DNA of 64,000 bases from Oscillospiraceae bacterium (GCA_009780235.1 WRAK01000006.1:1-64000), one strand, 5' to 3'. Positions 8,856 through 17,866 are shown, numbered from the stretch's first letter. The notes: generated from the letters alone by a model not told the origin. Made by a program: numbers and translations.

Positions 8856-10638
8856 CTATGCGGCGGGTTTTATGCTTTTATCGGTCTGTTCTTTCCTTTT
8901 TCGACGACCATACTCACGCTTGTACGACCGGTCACGGTCGATGCGTTCCTGCTTGACACGCTCTGCCTCAATTTTCTCCGTTGTTCGTGCATCCGGCACA
9001 TTAAAAGCATCGATATATTTGAGGAATACTTCAACCTTTTGAATGCGCTTTCCAAGGCCACGTCCGGTCTCCGGATTGCGTCCGTCAGCCCATCTTGTCC
9101 ACAAAGCTGTTTAACATCGCAGGAGTCAACTCCTCGAAGTTTGTAAATCAACGCACTAATTCTACAAATTTATCGGTACAGATGCTGTTGGAATTGAACT
9201 CATCCAACTCAACTTGAAGTGCGGCAGTCTGTGCTTTGAGTTCGGCCTGTTCCTGCTCATACCCGGCACTCATTTCCTCAAAGCGGTTGTCGTGGATTCT
9301 CCCAAGTGTCTTGTCTTCATAAAGGCTACGAAACACCTTTTCGAGATCGGCAATACGGTGTTCATTCTTCGCAATCCGCTTTTTGTATGTGCGTGCCGTT
9401 TCACCCTGCTTGACAGCGGATTTTTCTCGGACACGTTCGACGAACTCGGCTTCATCCTCCCGCACATAGCCGCCGGTATCGCGGAGGATTTCAAGGATAA
9501 TCTCTTGCACCAATGAGGTGCGAATAATATGCGGGGTGCATGTGGCGTTGTACTTCGCGCCGGTTCGCTTGTGGGTGGAGCAAAAATAATTGTTCTTCGG
9601 TTTGCTTCGGTATACCTTATCGCCTTTGCGGTCATGACTTTGGCGATGATTAAGCATCTTGCTGCCACAGTCGGCGCAGTAGAGCAGATCCGTGAGCGGA
9701 TTGACTTCGCCTAATGAACTGCTCCGGCGTTTGGTTTTGCGGAGTTTCTATACCAAATCCCATGTCTCTTGCGTGACGATTGGTTCGTGGGTGTTCTCGA
9801 AAATGACCCGTTCCTCTTTTGGGTGCGGTGTACTCTTCTTGCTCTTGAAGCTGGCCTTTTCGAGTTTGAAATTCATCGTATGTCCGGCATACTCCATCCT
9901 CGCCAACATCTGTATCATCGTGGAACAGCTCCAAGCGTAGCGATGGCCGCTGTCACAAGCGTTCTTGTAACACCAAAATCCTTTCTGCGCAAGGTGCTAC
10001 GATGGACGCTCTACCTGTTCCTTGTGTAGCTTGGTAGCGATGACACGCGGCCCCATGCCGCCGATTGTCATCTCGAAGATACGCTTGACCACAGCGGCGG
10101 CATCGGAATCAATGAACCATTTGCTCTTGTCATCCGGGTTTTGACATACCTATATGGCGGCGGTGTTGGCTAATGGCTTGCCAGCTTTGCCTTTTGCGGT
10201 AAGAGTAGACTTAACCTTGCGGATCGTGTTTCTGGCATACCACTCGGCCATAACTTCACGAAATGGAGTAAAATCATCGTCGCCGTTGGCACTATCCAAG
10301 CCGTCATTGATGGCAATCAGGCGAACGCCTTTTTCGCGGAACAATTCTCGATACAGACCCACGCGCAAGTAATCGCGCCCCAAGCGACTGGAATCCTTCA
10401 CTACGACGCAGAGCACCTAATCAGCCTCTACTGTTTCGATGAATTTTCGCCAGCCGGGACGACCCCAACGGGTTCCCGACCAACCGTCATCACAGATATG
10501 CAAGTATGGAACCAGACCGTTGCGCTCGGCGTGTTCCTCCAAGAGCTGTTGTTGATTCAGGATGGAGTTTGACGGACCTTGCAACTCGTTGTCACGGCTC
10601 GATCGACTGTATAGTATGGTAATTTTCGTGTTGTTCAT
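8856..10638 (-). pseudogene. Decayed large serine recombinase
   Basis: The start at 10638 is preceded by GAGG and opens MNNTKITILYSRSSRDNE, the N-terminal resolvase catalytic region (the serine in YSRSS). It continues through SRLGRDYLRVGLYRELF and GGMGPRVIATKLHKEQ (recombinase domain), a zinc-ribbon part (LLYCADCGSKMLNHR), a coiled coil with IADLEKVFRSLYEDKTLGRI, and the DUF4368-type end (KYIDAFNVPDA ... REYGRRKRKEQ). In-frame stops interrupt it after IETVEAD (about 10417), after LANTAAI (about 10150), near 10010, in WDLV (about 9750) and around 9100-9150. A frame change also occurs near 9100. Length and domains match Tn-type or prophage large serine integrases of Clostridia. It cannot make a working protein. 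Confidence 0.9.
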
Positions 10639-10684
10639 TTCTGCCTCTTTCCGGCAACTCTGAGCATTTGCGGCACATGAAGCG

Positions 10685-10918
10685 TTAGGCAATCTTATCC
10701 ACCTCCCGCTCCCGCTCAATCAGGCGATGGACAATATTTGCCATCGTATCTTTGCTTGAGTCGCTGAAATGGACTGTAACCTCCACAGCCGCGGGGCCAA
10801 TCCGTTTCAGCAATTTTACAGACTCTAGTTCACAATGAACGGTTGTTACCGCGCCTTTTTCAGCGGTTTTCTGTATGGATTTGGCTCCTTCGGAGAGGAG
10901 CAGTAATATTGACCTTGT
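10685..10918 (-). pseudogene. TnpW-like transposon protein remnant
   Basis: The minus strand is open from 10918 to a TAA at 10685 and reads ...KLLKRIGPAAVEVTVHFSDS and then SKDTMANIVHRLIERE. The pattern 'R-I-G...V-x-V-H-F-S-x-T/S-S-K-x-T-M' is that of the small TnpW family found beside serine recombinases in Firmicutes elements. There is no ATG in the open stretch, so the N-terminus appears lost; the recombinase start lies 47 bases downstream. Confidence 0.55.
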
Positions 10919-11254
10919 TCACTTTCGTCTCGACCTCGTTCCTACATTGAGCCTTGCTTGGCTATGGCGCGTTTCGCTGACAATGATTCGCAGCTCTGCC
11001 CACACTCCTTCCTTTAGTGTCGGACAGCTATATTTCTGCGAACTTATTACCAACTACTCGGCTGCACATTCCCGCCCTGCGCTTCCGCCACAGCCCCGCG
11101 TTCCTGCTATCGCCGATATCTGATCGACTGTGTAATTCGATTGTGTTACCCCTTCACTCTCTCACCCGTTAGGGCAGGGCTTTGATAACCTCGAAACGCA
11201 AGTATTCACAGAAAATTCATATTTGCAAGTAATGGATATTTACAAAACGTCTTG
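10919..11254. other. Degraded mobile-element DNA, no intact gene
   Basis: Short open stretches occur on both strands, none with a ribosome site or a recognisable domain. One minus-strand stretch (about 10920-11030) reads KYSCPTLKEGVWAELRIIVS without a start codon. The area is probably the decayed middle of the element whose recombinase lies to the left. Confidence 0.4.
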
Positions 11255-11428
11255 TTAGGTGTAAACTAGTTCAGTAAGGATGCTTTCGTGCGCTACCTCT
11301 CGGCCTGCTATTGTGGCCAGTCTGTGCCTCGCTGGTTCGTCGATTTCTCGGCAATGCGGGTACAATTGCTCCAACAGCAAAAGTGTGTTGTAGTCGCCGA
11401 TGCAGGTGTATGTGAGATCGTTGCTCAT
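11255..11428 (-). CDS. Small TnpV-like protein of the mobile element
   Basis: 57 residues, MSNDLTYTCIGDYNTLLLLE at the N-terminus and ESILTELVYT at the end. A good ribosome site (AAAGGAGCAAGCC) precedes the ATG. The opening 'LTY...GDY' and the ending 'ELVYT' recall TnpV family proteins, which are usually about twice as long, so this may be a short variant or an internally deleted copy. It is upstream of the TnpW-like and recombinase remnants on the same strand. Function of TnpV proteins is not established; the family link is tentative. Confidence 0.5.
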   Translation of the reverse strand: MSNDLTYTCIGDYNTLLLLEQLYPHCREIDEPARHRLATIAGREVAHESILTELVYT

Positions 11429-11578
11429 GGCTTGCTCCTTTCAGCACGGTGGCGTCCCTCTGTCTGTGCCGAAAACGCTTGGACTGCCTATGGTTTTGGA
11501 GTACATCTATCTGTACCCCTTAGAGCATAGTAGTGAGGTGCCGGGCGCAGCCTGACGGAGGGAGTCTTGGCGCATACA

Positions 11579-11695
11579 TTTTCTGCGGAAAATGTATAAG
11601 TCCGCCTATGGCAGACGATGCGCCTTCGAAGGGGGACTAGTCCCCCTTCGACTTTCCCCCTAGCCTCCGGTGGGGTTAAGGACAAGGGCTAACTC
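11579..11695 (+). repeat. Dispersed repeat module M1, copy 1
   Basis: About 117 bases beginning GGCGCATACATTTTC, with nested palindromes (ACATTTTCTGCGGAAAATGT, GTCCGCC...GGCAGAC, GAAGGGGGACTAGTCCCCCTTC). Near-identical copies lie at 18066-18182 (reverse) and 54918-55035 (same strand). Confidence 0.85.
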
Positions 11696-11713
11696 CCCCG
11701 GTTGCCTGCGACG

Positions 11714-11777
11714 ATAACTGACGCCCCAAAAGCGCAAGACGAAGCCGCAGTACGATTGGGTGGCGGAAGGAATGCCC
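11714..11777 (+). repeat. Dispersed repeat module M2, copy 1
   Basis: About 64 bases, ATAACTGACGCCCCAA to GGAAGGAATGCCC. A close copy lies at 54750-54813 and a shorter reverse copy at 49191-49230. Confidence 0.8.
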
Positions 11778-11875
11778 AAGGTGCAGCCCCCTCGGGGAGG
11801 GGGCCTTTGCCCCCATAAACACATCCATTAGGGGCGGCAAACCCCGCCCCCTACGACAATACCACGGAGGTCTAT

Positions 11876-11959
11876 ATGACAGCACAAGATAAAACAAGAA
11901 ACTTTTCCATCATCGCCACTCCCCAAGCGGCAAGCCGCTCGGGGACCCCTTTCATTTAA
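11876..11959 (+). pseudogene. Truncated duplicate of the lepA 5' end (27-codon ORF)
   Basis: ATG at 11876, preceded by ACGGAGGTCTAT, starts [14 protein letters not shown], which matches the first 14 residues of the real LepA ([14 protein letters not shown]) 193 bases downstream, at DNA as well as protein level. It then runs into unrelated sequence ([13 protein letters not shown]) and stops. Either a repeat insertion split an old lepA start and the gene was repaired by duplication, or the fragment now serves as a translated leader. The intact ribosome site means the short peptide may still be made. Confidence 0.75.
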
Positions 11960-12068
11960 TCTGTTACGGCGGGCAAAGCCCGCCTATATCAAGGTTTTGC
12001 TTCGCAAAACGCTTGGACGCCGGACTCCCGGCGAAAAACCTTTGTCCAACGAAAAGGAGCTATTTATA

Positions 12069-13874
12069 ATGACCCAGCAAGATAAAACAAGAAACTTTTC
12101 AATCATCGCCCACATTGACCACGGCAAGAGCACGCTGGCTGACCGTTTGCTGGAGCATTGCGGCGCAGTCGAGAGCAGGGACATGGAGAGCCAGCTGCTC
12201 GACAACATGGACTTAGAGCGGGAGCGGGGCATCACCATCAAAGCCCGCGCCGTGCGTCTGGCGTATCAGGCGAAAGACGGTGAGACCTATTCCCTCAACC
12301 TCATCGATACTCCCGGGCATGTGGACTTCAACTATGAGGTCTCCCGCTCCCTCGCCGCCTGTGAGGGGGCTATCTTGGTCGTGGATGCCGCACAGGGCAT
12401 AGAGGCGCAGACGCTGGCGAACACCTACCTCGCCCTCGACCACAACTTGGAGATTCTGCCCGTCATCAACAAGATAGACCTCCCCGCCGCCGACCCGAAG
12501 CGGGTCAAGTCGGAGATTGAGGACGTTATCGGCATCCCTGCGTTGGACGCGCCGGAAATTTCCGCCAAGAAGGGCCTCAATATCGAGCGCGTCTTGGAGC
12601 AAATCGTCAAAGATGTCCCGCCGCCCAAGGGGGACGCAAAGGCCTCGCTCAAGGCCTTGATTTTCGACAGCCAATATGACAGCTACAAGGGCGTCATCGT
12701 CTACATCCGTGTCGTGGAGGGCGAGATTCGCAAGGACATGGATGTCCGCATGATGGAGAGCGGGGCGTCTTACAAAATCGTGGATGTGGGGCATCTGCTT
12801 CCCATCGGCATGGAGTCCTGTGATGTGCTGTCAGCAGGGGATGTTGGCTATTTCACGGCCAGCATCAAGATTGTGGCGGACACGCAGGTGGGTGACACCG
12901 TCACGGGCGCGGAAAACCCGGCCACGGAGCCCTTGCCCGGATATCGTCCCGTGCAGCCGATGGTATTCTCCGGCATCTACACCACAGAGGGCGACAAGTA
13001 CCCGGATTTGCGGGACGCGCTGGAAAAACTCAAACTCAACGACGCCGCGCTGAGCTACGAGCCCGAGAGTTCCATCGCACTGGGCTTCGGCTTCCGCTGC
13101 GGCTTCTTGGGGCTCTTGCACATGGAAATCATCCAAGAACGCTTAGAGCGGGAGTTCGACCTCGACCTCATCACCACGGCCCCCTCCGTCGTCTATCGGG
13201 TCACGACCACCGATGGGGTGCAGATAAAAGTAGACAATCCCCTCAACTACCCGCCGACGAACTTTATCGAGATGGCCGAGGAGCCTTACGTCAAAGCTAC
13301 TATCCTCTGCCCGACGGAATATGTGGGCAATATCATGGACCTCTGCCAAGACAGGCGCGGCGAGTACACGGACATGACCTACCTCGACGACACCCGTGTG
13401 GAACTCCGCTACAACCTGCCGCTCAATGAGATTATCTACGACTTCTTCGACGCGCTCAAGTCCCGCAGTCGGGGCTATGCCTCGCTCGATTACGAGTTCT
13501 CCGAGTACCGCCCCAGCAAGCTGGTGAAACTCGACATCCTGCTCAACGGCGATGTGGTAGACGCGCTGAGTTTCATCGTCCACGAGGAAAAGGCCTATGT
13601 CCGTGGCCGCAAGATTGTGGAGAAACTCAAGGACAACATCCCCCGTCAGCTCTTTGAGGTGCCTGTACAGGCCGCCATCGGCGGAAAGATTATCGCCCGC
13701 GAGACGATTCGTGCGATGCGCAAAGATGTCCTCGCCAAGTGTTACGGCGGCGATATTACACGGAAGAAAAAGCTCTTGGAGAAGCAAAAAGAGGGCAAGA
13801 AGCGGATGCGCAGCCTCGGGAGTGTGCAAGTACCGCAGGAGGCATTTATGGCGGTGTTGAAGCTGGATGAGTAG
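12069..13874 (+). CDS. lepA: Elongation factor 4 (LepA), ribosome back-translocase GTPase
   Basis: 601 residues, the usual size. GTPase motifs are clear: [13 protein letters not shown] (P-loop), DTPGHVDF (G3) and NKIDLP (G4), followed by EF-G-like domains II, III and V and the LepA-specific C-terminal domain ([20 protein letters not shown]). It acts on the ribosome, moving mis-translocated complexes back. The start at 12069 was chosen because AAGGAG lies 9 bases before it and the protein then begins [11 protein letters not shown]; the frame is open further upstream without support. Its stop codon TAG is the edge of a palindromic repeat (gTAGGGGG). Confidence 0.97.
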   Translation: MTQQDKTRNFSIIAHIDHGKSTLADRLLEHCGAVESRDMESQLLDNMDLERERGITIKARAVRLAYQAKDGETYSLNLIDTPGHVDFNYEVSRSLAACEGAILVVDAAQGIEAQTLANTYLALDHNLEILPVINKIDLPAADPKRVKSEIEDVIGIPALDAPEISAKKGLNIERVLEQIVKDVPPPKGDAKASLKALIFDSQYDSYKGVIVYIRVVEGEIRKDMDVRMMESGASYKIVDVGHLLPIGMESCDVLSAGDVGYFTASIKIVADTQVGDTVTGAENPATEPLPGYRPVQPMVFSGIYTTEGDKYPDLRDALEKLKLNDAALSYEPESSIALGFGFRCGFLGLLHMEIIQERLEREFDLDLITTAPSVVYRVTTTDGVQIKVDNPLNYPPTNFIEMAEEPYVKATILCPTEYVGNIMDLCQDRRGEYTDMTYLDDTRVELRYNLPLNEIIYDFFDALKSRSRGYASLDYEFSEYRPSKLVKLDILLNGDVVDALSFIVHEEKAYVRGRKIVEKLKDNIPRQLFEVPVQAAIGGKIIARETIRAMRKDVLAKCYGGDITRKKKLLEKQKEGKKRMRSLGSVQVPQEAFMAVLKLDE

Positions 13875-14040
13875 GGGGCAGTATCCCCGACGCCCCGCAA
13901 TTCCCCTCCTTGGAGGGGTACCGCCAAAGGCGGTGGGGTGGTGCCCTGCCCGGACGCGCCCCGAACCACCCCGTCAGGCTTCGCCTGCCACCCCTCCGCG
14001 GGAGGGGAATCAGAGAACGGGCGGCAAAACGCCGCCCCTA
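13871..14040. repeat. Composite repeat block between lepA and the PNPOx-like gene
   Basis: The whole intergenic space is built from repeats: an A-type piece (gTAGGGGGCAGTATCCCC...CGCCCCGC), an F-type piece (AATTCCCCTCCTTGGAGGGG), its inverted partner (CACCCCTCCGCGGGAGGGGAAT), and a CGGGCGGCAAAACGCCGCCCCTAC end. The two F-type pieces face each other about 60 bases apart. Confidence 0.8.
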
Positions 14041-14070
14041 CAAAAGCCACACAGAAAGGACACCACCATC

Positions 14071-14505
14071 ATGAACCAATCCACCATTACCAAAGCCGCC
14101 GAAATCGTCAAGCAAAACGCCATCCAAGGCGGCGAATTTAACGGACAAATCTGCGTCCTCTCGCTGATTGACGAGGTGGGATACCCCACCGCATCCGTCA
14201 TCACGCCGTCTAAGGCGGACGGGATTTATCAGCTCATGCTCTGCACGATGCGTAGCGGGAACATGGCAAAGCGGGCCGCGAACTGCAATCGTGCCAGCGT
14301 TTGCTTCAGTTCGACGGAGTATTGCATCAACCTCGTTGGTGACATCGAGGTCATTACCGATGCCGATGTCAAGCGTGACGTATGGTATGATGGCCTCAGC
14401 TATCATTTCACGGGGGCGGATGACCCCGATTATTGTGTGCTGCGGTTTACGACGAAGCGGTATAAGTTGTTTGTGAGCGATGAGGATGTAGCGGGGGTGG
14501 TGTAG
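14071..14505 (+). CDS. Pyridoxamine 5'-phosphate oxidase-fold flavoprotein
   Basis: 144 residues. The fold pattern of the PNPOx-like/general stress protein 26 family is visible: an N-terminal helix (TKAAEIVKQ), a beta strand with CVLSLIDEVGYPTAS, then GIYQLMLCTMRSGNMAKRAA and RASVCFSS. Proteins of this family bind FMN or F420-like cofactors; the substrate here is unknown. The start at 14071 is preceded by AGAAAGGA at 10 bases. The upstream frame is open through the repeat block but is only repeat-derived sequence. The gene stands alone, between lepA and the DUF559 cassette, and its stop TAG again opens a TAGGGGG string. Confidence 0.8.
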   Translation: MNQSTITKAAEIVKQNAIQGGEFNGQICVLSLIDEVGYPTASVITPSKADGIYQLMLCTMRSGNMAKRAANCNRASVCFSSTEYCINLVGDIEVITDADVKRDVWYDGLSYHFTGADDPDYCVLRFTTKRYKLFVSDEDVAGVV

Positions 14506-14579
14506 GGGGTATCCTACCTCTACACTATTACACTATACCACGGTGACAATTTCGCTTATGTTGCACAAAAGAGGCAAAT

Positions 14580-14646
14580 GCACCCAAGCCGCAAAGCCTC
14601 CTTTTCCAAAGGAGGTGGCAGGCGAAGCCTGACGGAGGATTCCCCT
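14580..14646 (+). repeat. F-type repeat, left flank of the DUF559 gene
   Basis: TGCACCCAAGCCGC, then AAGCCTCCTTTTCC, AAAGGAGG and GGCAGGCGAAGCCTGAC, ending GGAGGATTCCCC. It faces a reversed relative at 14989-15042 with the same outer and inner ends, so the nuclease gene sits between terminal inverted repeats of about 55-60 bases. Confidence 0.85.
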
Positions 14647-15003
14647 ATGCTCCCACGAAACAAAAACCTAAAACCCCGCTCAAGTGAACTCCGCAACAAC
14701 GCCACAAAGCAAGAAAATCGTTTATGGTACGATTTCCTCAGAAAACGTCGTCCGCCGTTTTACAGACAGAGAATCATTGGTAATTATATTGTTGATTTTT
14801 ATTGCCCAAAGGCGAAATTGGTCATTGAGCTTGACGGAGCACAGCATTATGAAGATGAGGCCATGGAGTATGATATGTTAAGGACAGAATATTTGAATTC
14901 GTGTGGGCTTTCTGTTTTGCGTTTCTCCAACAAAGAAGTAGATGCTTGTTTTGAGGGTGTTTGTCAGAGTGTTGAAAGGGCAATCCTCAGTCGGCTGCGC
15001 TGA
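14647..15003 (+). CDS. DUF559 nuclease (Vsr-like PD-(D/E)XK fold) in a repeat-bounded cassette
   Basis: 118 residues. DUF559 hallmarks are present: RQRIIGNYIVDFYCPKAKL followed by VIELDGAQHYED and GLSVLRFSN. The D of VDFYC and the E-x-D of IELDG correspond to the catalytic acids of the Vsr-like fold. The start at 14647 follows the end of an F-type repeat, GGAGGATTCCCCT, in which GGAGG serves as ribosome site. The last codons (ILSRLR, stop) come from the opposite F-type repeat. So both translation start signal and stop are supplied by repeats. The gene is AT-richer than neighbouring chromosomal genes, consistent with transfer. Its role, possibly in moving the repeats, is inference. Confidence 0.85.
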   Translation: MLPRNKNLKPRSSELRNNATKQENRLWYDFLRKRRPPFYRQRIIGNYIVDFYCPKAKLVIELDGAQHYEDEAMEYDMLRTEYLNSCGLSVLRFSNKEVDACFEGVCQSVERAILSRLR

Positions 15004-15042
15004 CAGCTCCTTTGGAAAAGGAGCCTTCGCGGCTTTGGGGCA
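14989..15042 (-). repeat. F-type repeat, right flank of the DUF559 gene
   Basis: Reads on the minus strand TGCCCCAAAGCCGCGAAGG, CTCCTTTTCCAAAGGAG, then GCGCAGCCGACTGAGGATTG. It overlaps the last codons of the DUF559 gene and is the inverted partner of the left flank. Confidence 0.85.
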
Positions 15043-15103
15043 TTAGCCACAATCATATCAATGTGTAAGTTGCTTTAAATAAACGAACAGGAGATAGTAT
15101 ATA

Positions 15104-15292
15104 GTGTTACAAAAAACAAAATATGGAACAGTTTTATGTGAAAAAATAAAGCAAGAGAAAAAACTTAAGTATGCGGCTGTACCTATTGGTGGCAGTGATG
15201 GCTCCATAGATTACAAAAAGGTTTCTTTGAATTGTTCAAATGAAGATTGCAACACTTGCCTAACTTTTGAAAAAGCACCTATTATTGTTTAA
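15104..15292 (+). CDS. Small cysteine-containing hypothetical protein
   Basis: 62 residues from a GTG at 15104, with AGGAG 10 bases upstream. The N-terminal half is lysine-rich (KIKQEKKLKY) and the C-terminal half has NCSNEDCNTCL, four closely spaced polar/cysteine positions that could bind a metal. DNA here is far more AT-rich than lepA or htpG, which suggests recent acquisition. I do not recognise the family. It lies alone between the DUF559 cassette and htpG. Confidence 0.5.
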   Translation: MLQKTKYGTVLCEKIKQEKKLKYAAVPIGGSDGSIDYKKVSLNCSNEDCNTCLTFEKAPIIV

Positions 15293-15329
15293 TTAAACAT
15301 CACCACCCCCACTAAAAGGAGACACCCCC

Positions 15330-17168
15330 ATGCCAAAACGACAATTCAAAGCCGAGAGCCGTCGGCTCATGGACCTCATGATCAACTCCATCTACACCCA
15401 CAAGGAGATATTCCTCCGTGAAATCATCTCCAACGCCTCGGACGCGATGGACAAGCTTGCCTACAAGGCCCTGACGGACGATAAGGTTGCGATAAACCGA
15501 GAGGACTTTCAAATCACCATCACGGCGGATAAAGAAGCCCGGACAATCACAGTCTCTGACTGCGGTATCGGCATGACGCTTGAGGAATTGGCGGATAATC
15601 TGGGCGTCATCGCCAAGAGCGGTTCGCTGGCCTTTAAATCCGACATGGACGAGACGGCGGACATTGATATCATCGGTCAATTCGGCGTGGGCTTTTATTC
15701 GGCGTTTATGGTGGCCGAGAAAGTCACCGTCACCTCCCGTGCCTATGGCCACGAGCACGCCCATCAATGGGTCAGCACCGGGGCGGACGGCTACAGCATT
15801 ACCCCTTGCGAGCGGGACACGATCGGCACAGACGTAGTGATTCAGCTCCGCCCGGACAGCGCGGAGGAGGACTATAGTGTCTACCTGGAGCCGTACACGC
15901 TCCGCGGCATCATCAAAAAATACTCCGACTACGTCCGCTACCCCATCGTATTCGAGGGCGAGACGGTCAACAGCATGGTTCCCATCTGGCAACGCTCAAA
16001 ATCCGAGGCATCGGACGAGGATTGCTTTGCGTTCTACAAGGAAAAGTTTCACGATTTCCAAGACCCTCTCGCCGTCCAGCGTATTGCCGCCGAGGGTACG
16101 GCGGTGAGCTACCGCGCCATGCTCTTCTACCCGGCGAAAGCACCGTATGACTACTATTCCAAAGACTATCAGGCGGGCCTGCAGCTCTACTCCGCCGGGG
16201 TGCTGATTATGGAGCATTGCCCTGCCCTTTTGCCGGAGCATTTCCGCTTCGTGCGGGGCGTGGTGGATTCGTCCGACCTCTCGCTCAACATCTCCCGTGA
16301 GATGCTGCAGCAGGACAGACAGGTGCGGACGATTGCCGCCAGTTTGGAGAAGAAAATCAAGTCCGAACTCGGCCGCCTCAAAGACAATGAGCCGGAGCAG
16401 TACGAGACTTTTTATCAGAGCTTCGGCCTCCAGCTCAAATACGGCGTAGTCGCCGACTTCGGCGCGAAGAAAGACACGCTTGCCGACCTGCTCCTTTTCC
16501 ATAGTGCCAACCACGGCAAGCTCATCTCCCTCCGAGCTTACGTGGACGCCATGCCCGAGGCGCAGACGCACATCTACTACGCCCCCGGTGAGTCCACGGC
16601 CAAAATCGCCGCCCTGCCGCAACTCGAAGTGGTCATTGACGCCGGATTCGATGTGTTCTACATGACGGACGACGTGGACGAGTTCGTCGTGCAGACGCTG
16701 ATGAGTTATCGAGATAAGTCGTTCAAGTCTATCTGCGACCACGATTTAGATTTGGAGAGCGAGGCGGAAAAACAGGAGACGGAACAGCTGGAGGAAACCC
16801 ACAAAGACTTCCTCAGCTTCGCCAAAGAGACCTTGGGCGAGAAGGTCCGCGCCGTGCGGCTGACGCACAGGCTGAAAAGCCACCCCGTATGCCTCGGCAC
16901 ACAGGGCGGTGTGTCGCTGGAGATGGAGAAGTATTTTGCGAACCTCGCCAAGTATCAAGACGCCGTGCCGCTCAAAGCCGAGCGGGTGTTAGAACTCAAC
17001 CCCGCCCATCCGGTATTTGCGCGGTTGAACGAGGTCTATGAGACCGAACCCGTCCGAGCCGCAAAGCACATCGATGTGCTCTATCACCTTGCCCTCTTGC
17101 TGGCAGATATTCCGCTCGACGACACGGCGGAATACGTAGAGAGCGTTTGGAATCTGCTTTTGGAGTAG
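15330..17168 (+). CDS. htpG: Molecular chaperone HtpG (Hsp90)
   Basis: 612 residues, normal for bacterial Hsp90. The N-terminal GHKL ATP-binding motifs are seen as EIISNASDAMDKL, DCGIGMTLEEL and GQFGVGFYSAFMV; the middle domain (ISREMLQQDRQVRTI) and C-terminal dimerisation domain follow. It remodels client proteins in the cytoplasm using ATP. AAAAGGAG before the ATG fixes the start. No CIRCE-type operator is visible upstream. The 3' end overlaps the convergent SLOG-family gene by 85 bases. Confidence 0.97.
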   Translation: MPKRQFKAESRRLMDLMINSIYTHKEIFLREIISNASDAMDKLAYKALTDDKVAINREDFQITITADKEARTITVSDCGIGMTLEELADNLGVIAKSGSLAFKSDMDETADIDIIGQFGVGFYSAFMVAEKVTVTSRAYGHEHAHQWVSTGADGYSITPCERDTIGTDVVIQLRPDSAEEDYSVYLEPYTLRGIIKKYSDYVRYPIVFEGETVNSMVPIWQRSKSEASDEDCFAFYKEKFHDFQDPLAVQRIAAEGTAVSYRAMLFYPAKAPYDYYSKDYQAGLQLYSAGVLIMEHCPALLPEHFRFVRGVVDSSDLSLNISREMLQQDRQVRTIAASLEKKIKSELGRLKDNEPEQYETFYQSFGLQLKYGVVADFGAKKDTLADLLLFHSANHGKLISLRAYVDAMPEAQTHIYYAPGESTAKIAALPQLEVVIDAGFDVFYMTDDVDEFVVQTLMSYRDKSFKSICDHDLDLESEAEKQETEQLEETHKDFLSFAKETLGEKVRAVRLTHRLKSHPVCLGTQGGVSLEMEKYFANLAKYQDAVPLKAERVLELNPAHPVFARLNEVYETEPVRAAKHIDVLYHLALLLADIPLDDTAEYVESVWNLLLE

Positions 17169-17701
17169 CCGCACAGACGAGCCGGCGCATCCGGGCCCTC
17201 TAAAGGCCGTATGACCGTGACCTCAATCCCTCTGGATTCTGCGTAGCTGACGGCCCGGCTGATGCCGCCGTCAGCTACGTTGTCATGTACGGCGAGCAGG
17301 CGTCCACTCCCCTTGAACATCTCCCGATTGCGGCGGGCAAGACAGCCTCTGGTGTAGCGGCCTTGTAAAATCCGCACCTCATCCGCTTGGGCGAGGACAT
17401 CAAAATATGGTTCCCGCCAGAGTTCCGGCCAATGGTTAGCCTGCGCCTCACACGGCAGATAGCAGTGGAGGCGAACGTGAGGAAAGAGGTTGTCCCGGAG
17501 CCTGATGATAAGCCGCGCCGCCCAGACATCCGCCCCCATGTTCATCCCGATGCGGAACAAGCTGACCCCGTCGTTTATCGCGATGCGCAGTTCCCGTTCG
17601 ATGAGCCGTTCCATTTGTTCTTGGTGCAAGGCCGTATTCTTGGAATCCAGCCGATGGGCCTGTATACAGACCACACTGCATGTCGTATTGATAAGTTGCA
17701 T
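17084..17701 (-). CDS. SLOG-family (DUF1273/YpsA-like) protein
   Basis: 205 residues. SLOG/DUF1273 features are seen: ISDGV-type core as IAINDGVSLFRIGMNMGADV, then VRLHCYLPCEAQANHWPE, and RDMV-like REMFKGSGRLLAVHD. The family shares a Rossmann-like fold with DprA and LOG proteins and is thought to bind nucleotide-derived ligands. GGGAGGG stands 7 bases before the start at 17701. The domain proper ends near residue 175; the last 30 residues are read from the antisense of the htpG 3' end and may be a non-functional extension caused by loss of the original stop. These proteins are common in mobile elements of Clostridia. Confidence 0.75.
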   Translation of the reverse strand: MQLINTTCSVVCIQAHRLDSKNTALHQEQMERLIERELRIAINDGVSLFRIGMNMGADVWAARLIIRLRDNLFPHVRLHCYLPCEAQANHWPELWREPYFDVLAQADEVRILQGRYTRGCLARRNREMFKGSGRLLAVHDNVADGGISRAVSYAESRGIEVTVIRPLEGPDAPARLCGYSKSRFQTLSTYSAVSSSGISASKRAR

Positions 17702-17836
17702 AGAAATCCCTCCCTACAAGGATTGGTATAATCTTTCTGTACTCGTATGATATACCATCTTTCGGGAGAAATTAGTCGTTTTTTCGGGGAGGAGAGAAAA
17801 AGCTTGCGGAATGGGATGGGAAATGGATGGAAAAGG

Positions 17837-17866
17837 GGAGGGCGCACATTGTGCGCCCTCCTTTTT
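17837..17866 (+). terminator. Rho-independent terminator-like hairpin
   Basis: GGAGGGCGCAC pairs with GTGCGCCCTCC across an ATT loop and is followed by five T. The same 'GCGCACATTGTGCGCC' palindrome type recurs near 56525, so it may also be a dispersed repeat. Confidence 0.6.

Larger units (their letters stand above)
11429..11875. repeat. Repeat-filled intergenic region upstream of lepA
   Basis: No gene. From about 11536 rightwards the sequence is a mosaic of modules seen elsewhere in the window: a piece of the CCTGACGGAGG type, module M1 (11579-11695), module M2 (11714-11777), a hairpin CCCCCTCGGGGAGGGGG, and a GGGGCGGC...GCCGCCCC-like piece before the lepA leader fragment. This marks the change from mobile DNA to the repeat-rich chromosome. 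Confidence 0.7.

Noticed and set aside
12213-12794. 193-codon minus-strand ORF inside lepA, and similar long antisense ORFs in htpG, fhs, mdc and all genes
   Set aside because: High-GC antisense shadows without family motifs or ribosome sites.
13867-14070. N-terminal extension of the PNPOx-like gene
   Set aside because: Only repeat sequence is translated; the supported start is 14071.
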